A stretch of 64,000 bases of DNA, taken from NCBI GenBank assembly GCA_025618425.1, contig CM046836.1:14510738-14574737 (forward strand), read 5' to 3'. The first letter of the stretch is position 1; each line of letters opens with the position of its first letter. The position numbers were made by a program, and so were the translations under genes. This document shows, in pieces, positions 34,162 through 46,494 of the stretch. The DNA is from Heliocidaris tuberculata (taxonomy: Eukaryota; Echinodermata; Echinoidea; Camarodonta; Echinometridae). A model generated the notes under the pieces. That model was not told the DNA's origin, ran no database searches, and saw only the letters and a list, made by a program, of their open reading frames with translations.

Positions 34162-34444
34162 CTCAGGGGCAGCACCCCTCTGTGCCCCAACCTTTGATTT
34201 TTCATTAAGTGAAAATTTTTCCTGGAAAATTGTGTGATGCAGGCGAGACTGCCCTGGGCATTTCCCTTGTTTGGGTTAATAATGTAACAAGAGTATTAAA
34301 CCAAACATTTGCAGGGTTGGTAGAAAGTATGTTTCTTCTTCTGAAGTTTTGATACTGTAGGTACTCTAATACATACATCATGTGTGCATTGTTGTAACTA
34401 AAACTCATTTACCTAACACATGTAGTAAGAGAACAGGAGCTTAA

Positions 34445-35033
34445 AGGCCAAGTCCACACTAATATCAAGTTGATTTGAATAAATACAGTAAAATTAAACA
34501 AGTATAACAGTGACAATTTTATTGAAATCGGATGTAAAATAAGAAAGTGACGGCATTTTGAAGTTTTGCATTATTTCTTGAAACAGTGATATGCATAACA
34601 TGGGCGGTATGCAAATGAGTGAACCAATGATGTCATACTCTCACTTTTCCTTATGTATTATATATTTCAATTTTTTGCTTCAATAATGTAAAACATGGTT
34701 TGACTCCTTATGGAAGATGTAAAATCATTATTGTAACTTATTTTGATACAAGGGAGAGATTCTTTATTATCACTTCCATAAAAATTGAAATATTTGAAAT
34801 TTCATAGAATAAAATTCATAAGGAAAAGTGAGTGTGTGACATCATTGGTTCACTCATTTGCATACCGCCCATGTTATGCATATCACTGTTTCATGAAATA
34901 ATGCAAAACCTTAAAATGACGTACATGTAACTTCCTTATTTTACATCCAATTTCATTGAAATTTTCACAGTTATGCTTGTTTAATTTTACTCTGTTTATT
35001 CAAATCAACTTGATATTAGTGTGGACTTGGCCT
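34445..35033. mobile_element. 589 bp palindromic TTAA-target MITE
   Basis: Perfect ends AGGCCAAGTCCACACTAATA and its complement, bounded by TTAA at 34441-34444 and 35034-35037. The halves are inverted copies for most of the length (TATGCATAACATGGGCGGTA on both sides, TTATTTTACATCC and so on). No coding frame. Kolobok/T2-type by target and terminal AGG. Confidence 0.85.
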
Positions 35034-36476
35034 TTAAGATGCAACTCAAGACCTCTCCAAATATAACGTGTGTAACCATGGAATCGCCCTTCTGATAAAA
35101 TTTGCAGAAATTCTTATGATGTATTTTGTATCACGTAAATGTGCATTCATGTCTTTCAAAGAAAATTGAGCCTCGGAGACTGAGTGCATTCCAGGTCCCT
35201 CTTTGTTGGTGTCAGAAGCTTGACATCATATCAAATCTTTGAGATTTGATAATGTGTGATTCAACTCCAAGAACATGATCAGTACAGTGTACATGTGTTC
35301 GTACATTGTAGATGTGTATCAATCACATTTGGGGATGGACCCTGACATCCCATCTGAAAGACGCATCTCAGTTTTCTTACCGGATGGCGGATACAATCAG
35401 AGTTGGTTTAGGAGGTCCTTGGTTTGTACATAAAACGTGTGTGTACATGGTGAAGACAGAGGGGTACATTAGCTGATAAACAGTGATAGTACCGCTAGAG
35501 GGCGATTCCTTGTTAGAAACTGAACAATTCTAAAAATTCAAAACAAAATATACGTTTTTCAGCATAAAATTACTACACTACTGTATGCAGAGTGCCAGAG
35601 TGTCATTTTCCAAATACTATGAATCAAGGGTCTGGGTTATCAGCTAAGGCCCTATCAAATCTGGAAACAAAATCTCATTCACGTGCGGACTTTAGCACCA
35701 GTATTGGCCAAGCCACTCCTGCCTTATTGCCTCGTACAACATATTATGATGGTAAAGTTTTTGCTACGCTTCTATTTGGGGGTCTACAAGTTTGTGCATG
35801 TAGCGCGGGATTCTCTTAATCTCCCATACAAGTAGTAAAATGATACCAAAGATTTGAGATTTACTTACTTTCTCTTTTGTTAATAATATCATAAACTTTG
35901 TCCTACAGGTACAACTTCTATGTACAGTATATGTACATGTACAGTACATGTCCCATATGCTACAAGAATGCAATATTGCTTCAACCCAACTTTAGGAATA
36001 TGCATTTTTCAAATATGTAAACTCAGATAAGCTCCTGTAAAAGCATTCTTAGCTTTCAAACATTGATAACTTCTTATAATACATATAATGTATATGCTAT
36101 CCAAGAAAATACATAGAAGAAAAATCTCAAAATGTTATTTTAAAAAGTATTAAAAAAAAAACCACATAAACTTCTATTTACCAGTAGGGTTACTATAATG
36201 TTGGCCAGTAGACATGTAAATTTAGTTCATTTAAATGGGGTTCTTCTGTCTTCACATCTATTCTTTCAATTCCTCTAGATTTATCATTATTTTTTCAAGA
36301 ATTTTCCAAATGAACATTTTGTATTATAAATAAAATCAGTATATTAATCCTTGAATGGGGCTGATATATTTCATTGTCTCTAAAAGACCTAAAAACATTT
36401 TTTTTAAATGTCAAGCAATAAAAATCTCATTTATTTGCCAAAGAGCATTTTAGATGAAGTTTGGTAGCCTAATGCT

Positions 36477-36890
36477 ATGGTCACAACTGATCATGCATGT
36501 TTTTGCACGTTCATGTCCACAGTTGCAGTCATTTGCGATCGGCTGTGGGCCAACTCCTTTTATTCGTATGTCCTTTGTTTGTTATGGTCACAACCAGTCG
36601 TGCACCTTTCTGCGTCTCCTCTTGGGCGTCTTGCACCCCCTCTACTTACAAGAACTTGTGAGACGAACTTACAGCCCCCGTACAGTACCCTGTCACAGCT
36701 CCATATGGAATCATGGGCTTCATCAAAACACGTAGTCACACGCAGAGATTGTTGGACATGTCCAACAGCCTCCTTGCATGTCCTGCATGCTCCTACGTGC
36801 TTGGAAAAAAAGTGCAGACCCCTAAGTGCGACGCAAGGATTTTCTGCGAAATTCATCACAGACAACACGCACGGTTGTGACCAACCCATT
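36477..36890. repeat. GGTCACAAC...CGTGC word cluster
   Basis: Two direct copies of TATGGTCACAAC (36478 and 36587) and one inverted GTTGTGACCAA (36874) enclose a GC-richer 400 bp region with several ACGTG-like words. Probably a small TIR element. The 197-codon open frame across it has no recognisable features. Confidence 0.4.
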
Positions 36891-38460
36891 ACATGTTATG
36901 AGGGTTTGTTCGAACACATTTTGAGAAAATTCTCTTCCATGTACTTGTACAGTGTACATGTACATGTGCATACATGTACACATGTACAGTGTGTGGCTAA
37001 TGCAAGGCATGGCAACAAACAATGCACAGTGAGCACTCCTATAGTGAAAGCAACACCTCCATGTAAATGAAATGAACTGTAGATGTGTACCAGTACATTT
37101 GATAGATGGGGGTTATCTTTATTATACAAACTCACAACATTTTAGCCATATCAGACCCAACACAAAATACACAATGCACACGGGTAAGCAAGCACGTGCA
37201 TGCTAGTGTGTTGGCTTACACATTTTTGCTACAAGTACAATGTATGTCCATGTACACATTTATGTTAAAAGTCTTTGTTACCTGTCTTGTTTACTGTGGA
37301 CTCATGTACTGTACAAAGCCTATGGAATTACAATGGACAGCAGAAGTTCTACCTAGGAGCTCTCCAGAGTCATTTTTTTTTGGGGGGGGGGATTCAGGAT
37401 CATGAAGGGGTTATAAATGAGACTAAATCCAATGAAATTCTTTATAATCACAAATTGTAATCAAACCGGAGTTACTTAAGTAATTCCCGCAATCTAATTG
37501 AGTAAATGGTACTGGCATATCTATCTTTTCTCCAGTTTTTGTTTTGAGGTCACCGTAGTGACTAAGATAGTCTGTTTGAAATAGGGGCCAAAAATGTTTA
37601 AGGGCAATCCAAACTTTGTGACAAGTTGAAGCAAGTTTCAGTCTGAAACAAACAAAAAAAGTACTAGTAATCCGAAATAGATTGGTAATTCATATGAAAA
37701 AACTGGTCATACATGTAATACATTATATACATGTACATCCTTTCCCAGCATTTTTTAAAAGCTATGTATGCCCCTTGCAAAAATGCTGATACTACCTTTG
37801 TATGTAAATCATTATACATACATGTAGATGCATGATGCAGGCACATAAGATCTGCTGTCTTTCCATGGCCAATCTCAGATAGATCTGCATCACTGTACAT
37901 TAGGAATACATGGACATGAGCTTTGATCATTTGATATGGCGTATCACCCTACGTGGTCTTATCCACAGAATCGACATGATGAATTAGTAATGGATTGTTA
38001 AAGACATACTCTTGGCGGTTTCCATATATGTGCATTATTTGCGTCATGGTTTGGATACACTGGATTTGGTGTCATTATTGAATCGGGGGGGGGGGGGGGG
38101 GGGGGGAGGTACCTCGCTTGTAGCAAAACTCATGTACCACCTGGAACATGCTGCGGAACCTGAAACAGAAGAAATTCATAGAAGCAATATTCCCTGAAAA
38201 GGATTGCTCTTCAAATGCCCTCATATTTAAAAATATGATGAGGAATAACTGAAACATTTGGACCAAACTTTCATAGTGACTTGAGGGTGTAGTCCCATCT
38301 AAGATCAGTGTGCACTGTGAAGTGCATGTGACTTTCAGAAAGTCTGAGTCCATTTTTTTTTTTTTTTCATTTCAATGTGATTCAAAAACTTCACAACATG
38401 TTCATGTACATACACCTATTTCTATGTACCACTTAAGCAACCTTTTCCAAGTGCTTCTGG

Positions 38461-38760
38461 ATATGTACATGTGTACATGTTGTTTCTTTCACAATGTAAT
38501 TCCAGATATGCACATATTGTTTCTTCACAATGTGATTCCAGATATGTACATGTTGTTTCTTTCACAATGTGATTCCAGATATAGTTGTTTCTTTCACAAT
38601 GTGATTCCGGATATGTACATGTTGTTTCTTTCACAATGTGATTCCAGATATAGTTGTTTCTTTCACAATGTGATTCCGGATATGTACATGTTGTTTCTTT
38701 CACAATGTGATTCCGGATATGCACATGTACATGTACATGTAGTTTCTTTCACAATGTGAT
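38461..38760. repeat. Minisatellite with TTTCTTTCACAATGTGATTC core
   Basis: Seven copies of TTTCTTTCACAATGTGATTC(C) separated by alternating short (GATATAGTTG) and long (GATATGTACATGTTG) linkers. Repeating frames on both strands are by-products. Confidence 0.9.
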
Positions 38761-38991
38761 CACATGACCAGAACTCTACTTTATCTTTAAAGGGGAAGTC
38801 CACAATTTGCATCACGTTACATTTCTACTGCAGAAAGTAGTAGAAATATATCAATTAAAGATTGAGGAACATCTGACAAAGGATATGAAATTTGTGCAGT
38901 TTTTTAAATTGCGAAAGTGTGAGTAAGGACAAATTGGCAACTTGAATAAAAATTTAAATCTCGCCTTTTTCATTTTTATGCATGGGTTTAA

Positions 38992-39512
38992 AGGGGAAGT
39001 CCACCCTGATTACAAGTTGGTTTTAAAAGAAGCAGAAATATTAAACAGATCAGTGAACTGAAGATTTGAGCAAAATACAATAAAAGTTATGAATTTTTGA
39101 AGTTGTAATCAATCAAACCCAAATTGGCAACTCCGTGACGCATCTTTGGAGTGCCTCTCCCATTTGCCCTATACCCCAAAAATCATTAATTTCCATTTTC
39201 TGGAAAGAAAATATTCAATCATATATGCACCTTAGATATATATACATGTACATGTAATCACTGTTCATGTGTTTTAACACAAAGCATATGTATGAAACAA
39301 ATCTATATGTATTGCTTTATCAAAAACTAAGAAAAAAATTTATGAGATTTTCAGTACTGAGCAAATGGGAGGGGAGCTTACAAGATATCACAGAGTTCCC
39401 AATTTGTGTTTGATTGAGTACAACTTCAAAAATTTATAACTTTCTTAATATTTCTTGTCGGATTTTGCTCAAACTTTCACTGACCTGTTTCTTTTATTTT
39501 GCTTCTTTTGTG
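38992..39512. mobile_element. TTAA-target palindromic MITE, right end truncated
   Basis: Begins after TTAA with AGGGGAAGTCCACCCTGATT. The halves are inverted: GAAGCAGAAATATTAAACAG, TCAGTGAACT, AATTTTTGAAGTTGTA and AATCAAACCCAAATTGG recur as complements to 39510. The last roughly 28 bp of the right arm are missing, yet a TTAA (39513-39516) follows. A second AGGGGAAGTCCACAATTTGC start lies at 38791, so a related fragment is adjacent. Confidence 0.7.
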
Positions 39513-40610
39513 TTAAGGACAGAAATAGGTATTATTTATGTCTATGCCCATGTTTCTGTATCTACTACATGTGTAGATGTATGTATGTAGACTATCCACT
39601 ACAGAGCAGAGCACCATTATTCCTTTCCAAGTCACAAGAGGGCGCTAGATAAGAAATATCAACATCAAGCTCCAAAAGGAAAGGGGCTTGAGGGGAAGCG
39701 GAAACTGCAAAATTGCAGATTGCAGGCAGATCCCAATTTAATTGAAAATTTTTCGGCGTGGCCTGATTTGTCTGCTGTTGTTCATGTGCATACATGCAGT
39801 CACACAGTGTGTCTGATTAAACAGCCTAAGGCATAGTGTATTTTCATGTACATGTACATGTTGTGTACATGTAAGCATGTATACATGTAAGCAATGCTGG
39901 TCAAGCTACCTTTGATAGTAAAGGTAGCTTGTATTATCTTGATGTTTGCCAGAGTAATTAAGCTCTGAATATCTTCAGAAGAGCTCTTGTAAAAACAAAC
40001 CTAACAATAGAATAAAATGCACTTTTAGGATTGTCACTTTTATAATACATACATGTAAATAACATTATGAACATTAAAAAAAAATCTATTATAATTATTT
40101 TTCGTTGCCAAATAAGAAATATGTTTAAAATGTAGAAATTTTTTTCGTCAATACGGCATATTAAAAAGATTTTGCTTGTATTAATTCTTTTATGTACAGA
40201 TTGTGTAGACTGATCTGTATACATGTATGTGCTTTTTGAGTTGTACTTTTTTCCCACAGGAGCTGGTTTGGAGTTGTTTTTTGTTTTTTTCCACAGGAGT
40301 TTTTTCCATAGAGAAAATGAGATACCCCTGGGGTTGATTTGATTTCAATTTTGGTTAGAAATTTCCAAAGCATTCCAAAGCTGAATTTTTCTGCTCATGT
40401 GAATATTTATATTTTTTTATGGATCAAGTTAAAACTTAAAAAAAAACTCGGTACAGAAATCTGCATAAAAGCACTTTTAAAAAGTAAAATCAGAATTTGA
40501 AAGTCAGGAAATAGAATACGTAGTATTTTCCATGATAAAAGAAAGCTGATTTCAAATTTTGATCTATTTGTCATTGTATGGCATTGACTTCCATATCAAA
40601 CAGGCAAATG

Positions 40611-40804
40611 CAGGTTTGCAAGCATTTCTCTAACCCCTTTTCATAATTTCAAAACATGTTATGAAAAAAAATCAGTAGATTCTTATGTTGTTCTTAAAAC
40701 TTGAGTGCAGGTTTGCAAGCATTTCTCTAACCCCTTTTCATAATTTCAAAACATGTTATGAAAAAAAATCAGTATATTCTTATGTTGTTCTTAAAACTTG
40801 AGTG
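40611..40804. repeat. 97 bp tandem duplication
   Basis: Two copies of a 97 bp unit beginning CAGGTTTGCAAGCATTTCTC with essentially one mismatch (CAGTAGAT against CAGTATAT). It directly precedes the 54-base C run. Confidence 0.9.
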
Positions 40805-40806
40805 CC

Positions 40807-40807
<1 letters not shown>

Positions 40808-40861
<54 letters not shown>
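40808..40861. repeat. Poly-C run of 54
   Basis: Uninterrupted C homopolymer, by far the longest in the window. Length is likely approximate because sequencing of such tracts is error-prone. Confidence 0.9.
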
Positions 40862-40863
<2 letters not shown>

Positions 40864-40874
40864 AATTGCATTAA

Positions 40875-41279
40875 CCCTTTTGAGACAGGAATTATTTAAG
40901 GGCTAAATTGATCACATTTTGTTCTTCAAATTGGCAATAATAACATTTTTCTTTTAATGCTACGCGGTTCTAATAAAATGTCATGCCTTTCAAAACAACA
41001 TACATGGTTAGGAACTTTGTCGAAAAGTTGAAAAAGTTGCCAATTTGGATAAAAAGCAATGATTTGGAACCTCTTGATGTGTTGCCAATTTAAGGACTTT
41101 AAAGCTTATTCTCCTTTTTAAAATTCCTGACATCAAATGCAATATGATCATGCAACAAAAATGGACACAGTATGTGCAGAATTTTTTGCTCTTTCTACTC
41201 ATGCATCTGGTATATTTTTTAAGGCTCTAAATCAAAAGTTATTGGGCGAAACCACAAAATGTCAATTGTCTCGAAAGGG
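40875..41279. mobile_element. 405 bp CCCTTTC-ended TTAA MITE, copy 1
   Basis: Bounded by TTAA at 40871-40874 and 41280-41283; ends CCCTTTTGAGACAGG and TTGTCTCGAAAGGG. Copies 2 and 3 are at 60388-60795 and 61558-62465. The TTAA plus CCCTTTG-like ends resemble short piggyBac-type elements. The right TTAA is shared with the next element. Confidence 0.8.
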
Positions 41280-41283
41280 TTAA

Positions 41284-41785
41284 AGCTCATGTACAGTATT
41301 GGTAGCAAAAAGGAAATTGGAAAGAAACATGTTAAACATAATCTCATGTTGTTCTCCTTGTATCAAAAGATGTCTATAAGAGATCATTTGGTATTCCATC
41401 TATGATTTCTGGTGAATTTCAGTGTAAATATCTGTAAGGAATGCTTGATCACTGCCATTATGCTACGACCCTTCCACCCCGACGGCTCGCCGCACAGCAA
41501 TCTTGGGGCTTCGCATAGAGACAGCGTGTGTGCACTGTGTGTAGCTACTCATCATTGGTTTTACACGTGTATTTACAGTGTATAGCACATGCTACCTTTG
41601 TTGGGATTTTACGTGCCTGTCCCGGCACATAAATTAGTTTTTGCCTCTTATTTGTTTAATATTAAACTTTAGGAGGCGAAATCTTCACAGTGTCTTAGTA
41701 TTGCTAGTATCTTGCTATTTATCAACAAAAATTGAAGAAATCTGACGAACAGTTTTTGAGGGCTTACCAAAACTTTACATGACCT
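41284..41785. mobile_element. 502 bp AGCTCATGTACAG...TTAA element
   Basis: Bounded by the shared TTAA (41280-41283) and by TTAA at 41786-41789. The left end AGCTCATGTACAGTATTGGT resembles the complement of the right end (AGGTCATGTAAAGTTTTGGT). Related sequence occurs at 12493, 25586-26815 and, inverted, at 61944-62440. Confidence 0.7.
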
Positions 41786-42226
41786 TTAATATCAAAGAGT
41801 AATATGTGGTTTTAGAGGAAATATTATTGTCTTTTGTATCTCTTTTTTTATACAGTGTAGGTTGCCTTTTACCTGTAATACATTTGAAACACATATACCA
41901 TTTGTTACGAGCCAGAGAGGCATTAATAACTCTTTGCAAAATGATGTGAGTTAACATCCTTCTTGCTCTCAGCAGGTGTGCATTATGGTATACATATCAG
42001 GTACATGTTTGATCTACCCCTAATCTAAAATGGTTCCCTCTCAAGAAAGTAGAAGCATGAATTCACATAGTGTTTTCTTCAAACACAAGACATGGGAGCA
42101 AAGGAGAGGAAGATGTGTCGCTCATTAGCTATGCCGTCACAATCACCTGTCATAATGAAGCATTGATTGTGCCGCAGCCAATAGTAGCACATCAAGATAT
42201 GATCCCATTTTAGATCATTAGATGAG

Positions 42227-42280
<54 letters not shown>

Positions 42281-42409
42281 GGCAAGAGAGCAGAGAGGGG
42301 GAGAGAAATAGATGAAAGAGAAGAAGAGATAAATAAGAGAGAATGTGAGAAATGAGAGTGTATTAGCAATTTAGTCCAGTTCATCAGCATATTTGCATTA
42401 TGTATTTAT

Positions 42410-43285
42410 TTGAGCTTCCCAGATGGATGTTATAGTTGTCCATCCTTTGCCAACACACCGTTGTGCATGCATGCTGGCATCATAATACACAGGGCACACA
42501 CTCCTTTCCCACACACACACAAAACACACACAAGTACACAACTGACTGCAGACATACTGGGCATTGATCACTTGCACGCTCCCGAATGCATGGGCTCTAT
42601 CATGCAACCGTGGCGTCTCGTCTTCAGTGTTGTCCGCCGGCAAAAGAGGGAATAAGAAAACCTGCAGCGTCCCTCGCCGACAAGCAGGCCTCGCATGCAT
42701 AATGCCAACATCACCCCACCGTACCCTGCCACTTTGCTCTAAACTCAGCAGCTGCAGTCTTGCGTAGCGAGCAGTGATCACCCCTCGTCGCCTACTATCC
42801 GACTCTGTGCTGTCCGAACTCGGAACTCAAAACGTGCGCAACCACCATGCAGAACCAAATCTGAGTGTCTTACATCTCTTTGCCTGAGATCCATCTCTCC
42901 TGATCTTCCTTCATTCCATCTGCTCTCTCCAGTTCTACCATATTTGTTTCATTCATTCATTTCACTTTATTTCTCATTCCAACCCGTTCCTCAGCAATTA
43001 TGGTGCTCATCCGACCTTTCTGGGATTTTAACTGGAGGATAATCTGTGAATCTTGAACGTGTGCTTTGAGGAGAAATATGTTTTCAAATCAGCCTTGATC
43101 GTAGGGATTTGAGCTCGACCAATCTGAGTGTACAGTGCATGCTCCAAGGGAGTGCTCTAACGTTGGGCAGAGCCCCTAATTTGAGTCAGAGTGCTAAGTG
43201 TTTTCTTAAACACTCTGTCACGCGAAAACCAAATAAACTTCAAGGACCAACATTCTTACTGTTGGTGTAATTATACATTGTAGAG
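42410..43285 (+). promoter_or_regulatory. GC-richer region upstream of candidate alternative exon
   Basis: From 42420 to about 42870 base composition rises well above the AT-rich intron, with several CG dinucleotides (for example GTCCGCCGGCAAAAG, CCCTCGTCGCCTACTATCCG). It lies 400-860 bp before the ATG at 43286. An alternative promoter or 5' untranslated exon is inferred; there is no direct sequence proof. Confidence 0.35.
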
Positions 43286-43354
43286 ATGAGCTTCATAAAG
43301 TCAGCCATAAATCGCAGGAGAAAATCTTCCAACGGCGGCACACCTGCCGAGACA
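43286..43354 (+). CDS. PRKAR1A: Candidate alternative PRKAR1 first exon
   Basis: ATG followed by 22 more codons and a strong donor (GAGACA|GTAAGT). The peptide begins MSFIKSAINRRRKSS and ends GTPAET. It ends on a full codon, so it joins the exon at 56885 in frame. An in-frame TAA at 43268 bounds the frame upstream. The product would lack the dimerization/docking domain but keep the pseudosubstrate and cAMP-binding domains, and would carry a basic RRRKSS motif that fits the PKA phosphorylation consensus. Some invertebrate R-subunit genes are known to use alternative N-terminal exons. It could also be a chance short frame or part of a nested gene. Confidence 0.5.
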
Positions 43355-44721
43355 GTAAGTTTGGAAGTTTTTGAACCAACAGGTGGATTTGAAATTCTTG
43401 TGTAGGAGGAGGCCTTTTGTGTTTAATTTACCATCTTTGGAATTTCTCCCCCAACCTCTGCTTTTGAAATTACGTGAATTGGAAGTTCAAAGAGTTATTC
43501 TTGCTTCTAAAGTGCTTAAATACATGTACTCTCTGCTATGCTCAGTAGTCAGTATTTGTTGAAAGTTAGAGTCATTGCTACAAAATGTGACTTTATTTTT
43601 GGCCCACTTGACAACTGGGCACTCAGCTACATATACATGTATGGATGGGGCATTTTCATGTCTGCCTGAGGGTTTCAATTTGAAAGGCATTGCCCCTCCC
43701 TGTCTCTGGAAACTATTATTGTATTAATCTACATGTAGGCCTACCTACTACATCTAAGATTGAATTTAGGAGCCTTTGATTTTCTATTCTACCACAATTA
43801 AACCTGTCTGTAAAGGCCACCAAAGGGAAGCCGAAAAAGTGTTGCCTCCTTGAGGGAGACGTGTACATGTAGGTGACCAGTGTAGACAGGTGGCCTTTAT
43901 GTAGGGGTGGCCACTGTGACAGCTTCTTTATTGTTTTGGAGTATACATCTATCTCAAACAACTTTTTAAAAAAATTAATAATTTGATTATCAACACTCCT
44001 GCCAAATGTGTCTCTGTTTACTGTAAGTCTTCTTGCGTGCTGAATACTGATCACCATATACTGTTTATGGATAGTAGTTCTTAATTGCCACTAATGGAGG
44101 AAACTAGGTTTGATTAGCCCAGATGGAGCATATAAGTTTTCATCTCCTATATTGAGTATAATAAGGGGAATATATATTAAAGTAGACCTACATGTACATT
44201 GTTCATGTATTTTGTCTTGTGCTAGGCAATGCTACCATTCCATATGGTTGTGAAATGTTTCCCTCATTTAGCAATTATATGAAATCTAAATCCCGAAATT
44301 TGAACTACATGTACATAACTGACTCCTGTCAGTTAATTACAATGTACTAAACATTGTGTGGAACTTTTATGGAAAAAGACTTTTAACATCACTAGTTTTG
44401 GTCTTGCCCCATCCTTTATCTCCATATTTAAAAGAAAAAATGAAAGTAATTGGAAGAACAATGGACTTCTCCTGTAATAAACAAAGGGGACAAAACTTGT
44501 GAAGTAGTGATGCTGAAATTCTCTGTAAAAAGCTATGACGTAGTAATGTAGCCTTTTACAAATCATATTAAACATTTCTGTTTAATTCTTAATTAATTCT
44601 ACGTGTACATGCGGCTTGGGCACTCCACAGAGTGGATTTGTTACATTTATTATTATTACTGATACATGTAACACTAGGGCTTAACACTCACGGGGTCTAG
44701 TGCAAATGACCCTATACAACT

Positions 44722-44980
44722 TTTTATGACCTTTGTGTTGAAGGAAAAGGAACTCAAAGTTCTGCTGGTAAGATAGAATTCTATTGTCAAGGTAAATTAA
44801 CCATAGTATACATACATGTACTTCATAACTTGTCACATTTAGAAGAATGTAGCTACAAATTGTTATAATCTTTGTGTTGAAGGAAAACAGTCTCAAAGTT
44901 CTACTGGTAAGATAGAATTCTGTTGTCACTGCAAATTAACCACAGTACACATACTTCATAACCTGTCACATTAGAAGAAC
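44722..44980. repeat. Tandem duplication of about 125-140 bp
   Basis: Two diverged copies sharing CTTTGTGTTGAAGGAAAA, TCAAAGTTCT, CTGGTAAGATAGAATTCT, AAATTAACCA and CATAAC.TGTCACATT, starting near 44722 and 44862. Confidence 0.8.
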
Positions 44981-44981
44981 A

Positions 44982-45121
44982 GGGGAGCATTTCATCAAGC
45001 ATTTTATCAGTGATTTTTAACCGACAAATTTGCTCTCAGCCAATCAGATGCAAGGATTTCAGTAGCTTATAACAGTTGTCGGATAAAAATCACTGACAAA
45101 ACGATTGATGAAACGCTCCCC
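44982..45121. mobile_element. 140 bp GGGGAGCG MITE, copy 2 (inverted)
   Basis: Inverted orientation relative to 17619-17745: GGGGAGCATTTCATCAAGC at the left and GATGAAACGCTCCCC at the right, with the core GCTCTCAGCCAATCAGATGC. It inserted precisely next to the 44722-44980 duplication. Confidence 0.8.
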
Positions 45122-45265
45122 AGATGTCAACCTGCATGCATTCCTATTAACGAATTTCAAGTACACCCTAAAAATGGAAATGTTACTTCAATGTTTAAAA
45201 AAGCCTTGGAGTGATCGCATTTTCAATATGTGAATTTTTTTGACATGCAGGATGCATCCTCTGAA

Positions 45266-45408
45266 GTGTTTGATCCAGCAATAGGAACTAGGAGATGCAA
45301 CATTTTTAAAAATGCTGTCTCTCCTCAGCCCTTTAAGTGTTTGATCCAGCAATAGGAACTAGGAGATACAACATTTAAAAAAATGCTGTCTCTCCTCAGC
45401 CCTTTAAG
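45266..45408. repeat. 71 bp tandem duplication
   Basis: Two copies of a unit containing GTGTTTGATCCAGCAATAGG, AACTAGGAGAT and GCTGTCTCTCCTCAGCCC, the second one base longer. Confidence 0.9.
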
Positions 45409-46494
45409 ATTTTCTAACAATGTAGTTTTACACAATTGTACATGTTATGTACAATAGTTTACCTACTGGATATGGCAGTAATATTTCTCTAATCATGGAA
45501 GTTTCTTGTTACTTCGAAAAAGATGTGTGTTCTTTACATGCAGCAAAAACATAGTTGATGTTGTTTAAGTAATCTATAGGTTCTGAGTAATGGAACCTGA
45601 TATGGAGGGAATAATAGAATTGAATTCTGTCATTTTAGCTGACATGGTTCAATGTTTGATGAATTAGCTTGATAAGGAAGCCCTACATCTACTAAACTAA
45701 TGGGTTTTCCTGGATATGTTGACATTTTAACTGGCCCTCATCCTTTGCCCTTTTGCTTTCTAAGTGACCATGCATGGAGAAGCCCAAGCTGTCCCGGGAT
45801 TGCCAATTTGAGTTGTTTATTGGCGAATCTGAGATGCAAATTCGACCTAAATTTTGCAGGTCGCGATGCGGCTCTTAATCATGCCGCAGTTTTTGTTGTA
45901 CTCCATTAGCGTCAAAGAATAAACGTATGATAATACGGATGGGATGGAAATGCGTTTGCCATCCCAGGGAGGGAAATATAGACTCGTATTCTCATTTAAG
46001 ATGGGGATGATGGCGTTGCAATGCATCCCATTTACTCTAATGAAATTGTAAGCTGATCTATGAGGTGCATAATATGGGTTTCGGGTATGGTTGTGGGCAT
46101 CTGGCATGTAGATTTACTTGAGTTTGACTTTGAATCTCAGCTTTCCTGGGAATCTTGGCGTTCTTAGAAATGTACATGTGCATCCACATATGGATTTGGC
46201 GTTTAGTAATCTCAGGGATCGTTTTCATGGCAGTAATACGAGACCTTGGTTGGCCTGTCAGCCTGACCATCAATAACCTTTTTTATAGGGACAGATTGAT
46301 CATGGCTTAAAGAAGACAGGGTGTGCAAAAAAAATACCCTGAAGTTTTTATTTTGGTACTGCCACCACTAAGATGGACACTGTGCTGATTTTTGTACAAC
46401 ATTTGAGGATATGAGGGGGACATTTGTTTAAAAAGTTCGCTTTAAAAAAGAAACAAACTCCAACATATTTAATAAATTACATGTGAAAAATATG

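Noticed and set aside
36477..37070. 197-codon open frame
   Set aside because: Low-information peptide crossing an inverted-word repeat and ACATGTAC-rich sequence, with no domain.
38310..38759. Frames on both strands with repeating CDSRYSCFFHNVIPD-like or ESHCERNN-like peptides
   Set aside because: They are translations of the 38461-38760 minisatellite; both strands are open, as expected from a repeat without stop codons.
38461..38760. CRISPR-like array
   Set aside because: Repeats are joined by near-identical short linkers, not unique spacers, and the host is an animal; it is a minisatellite.
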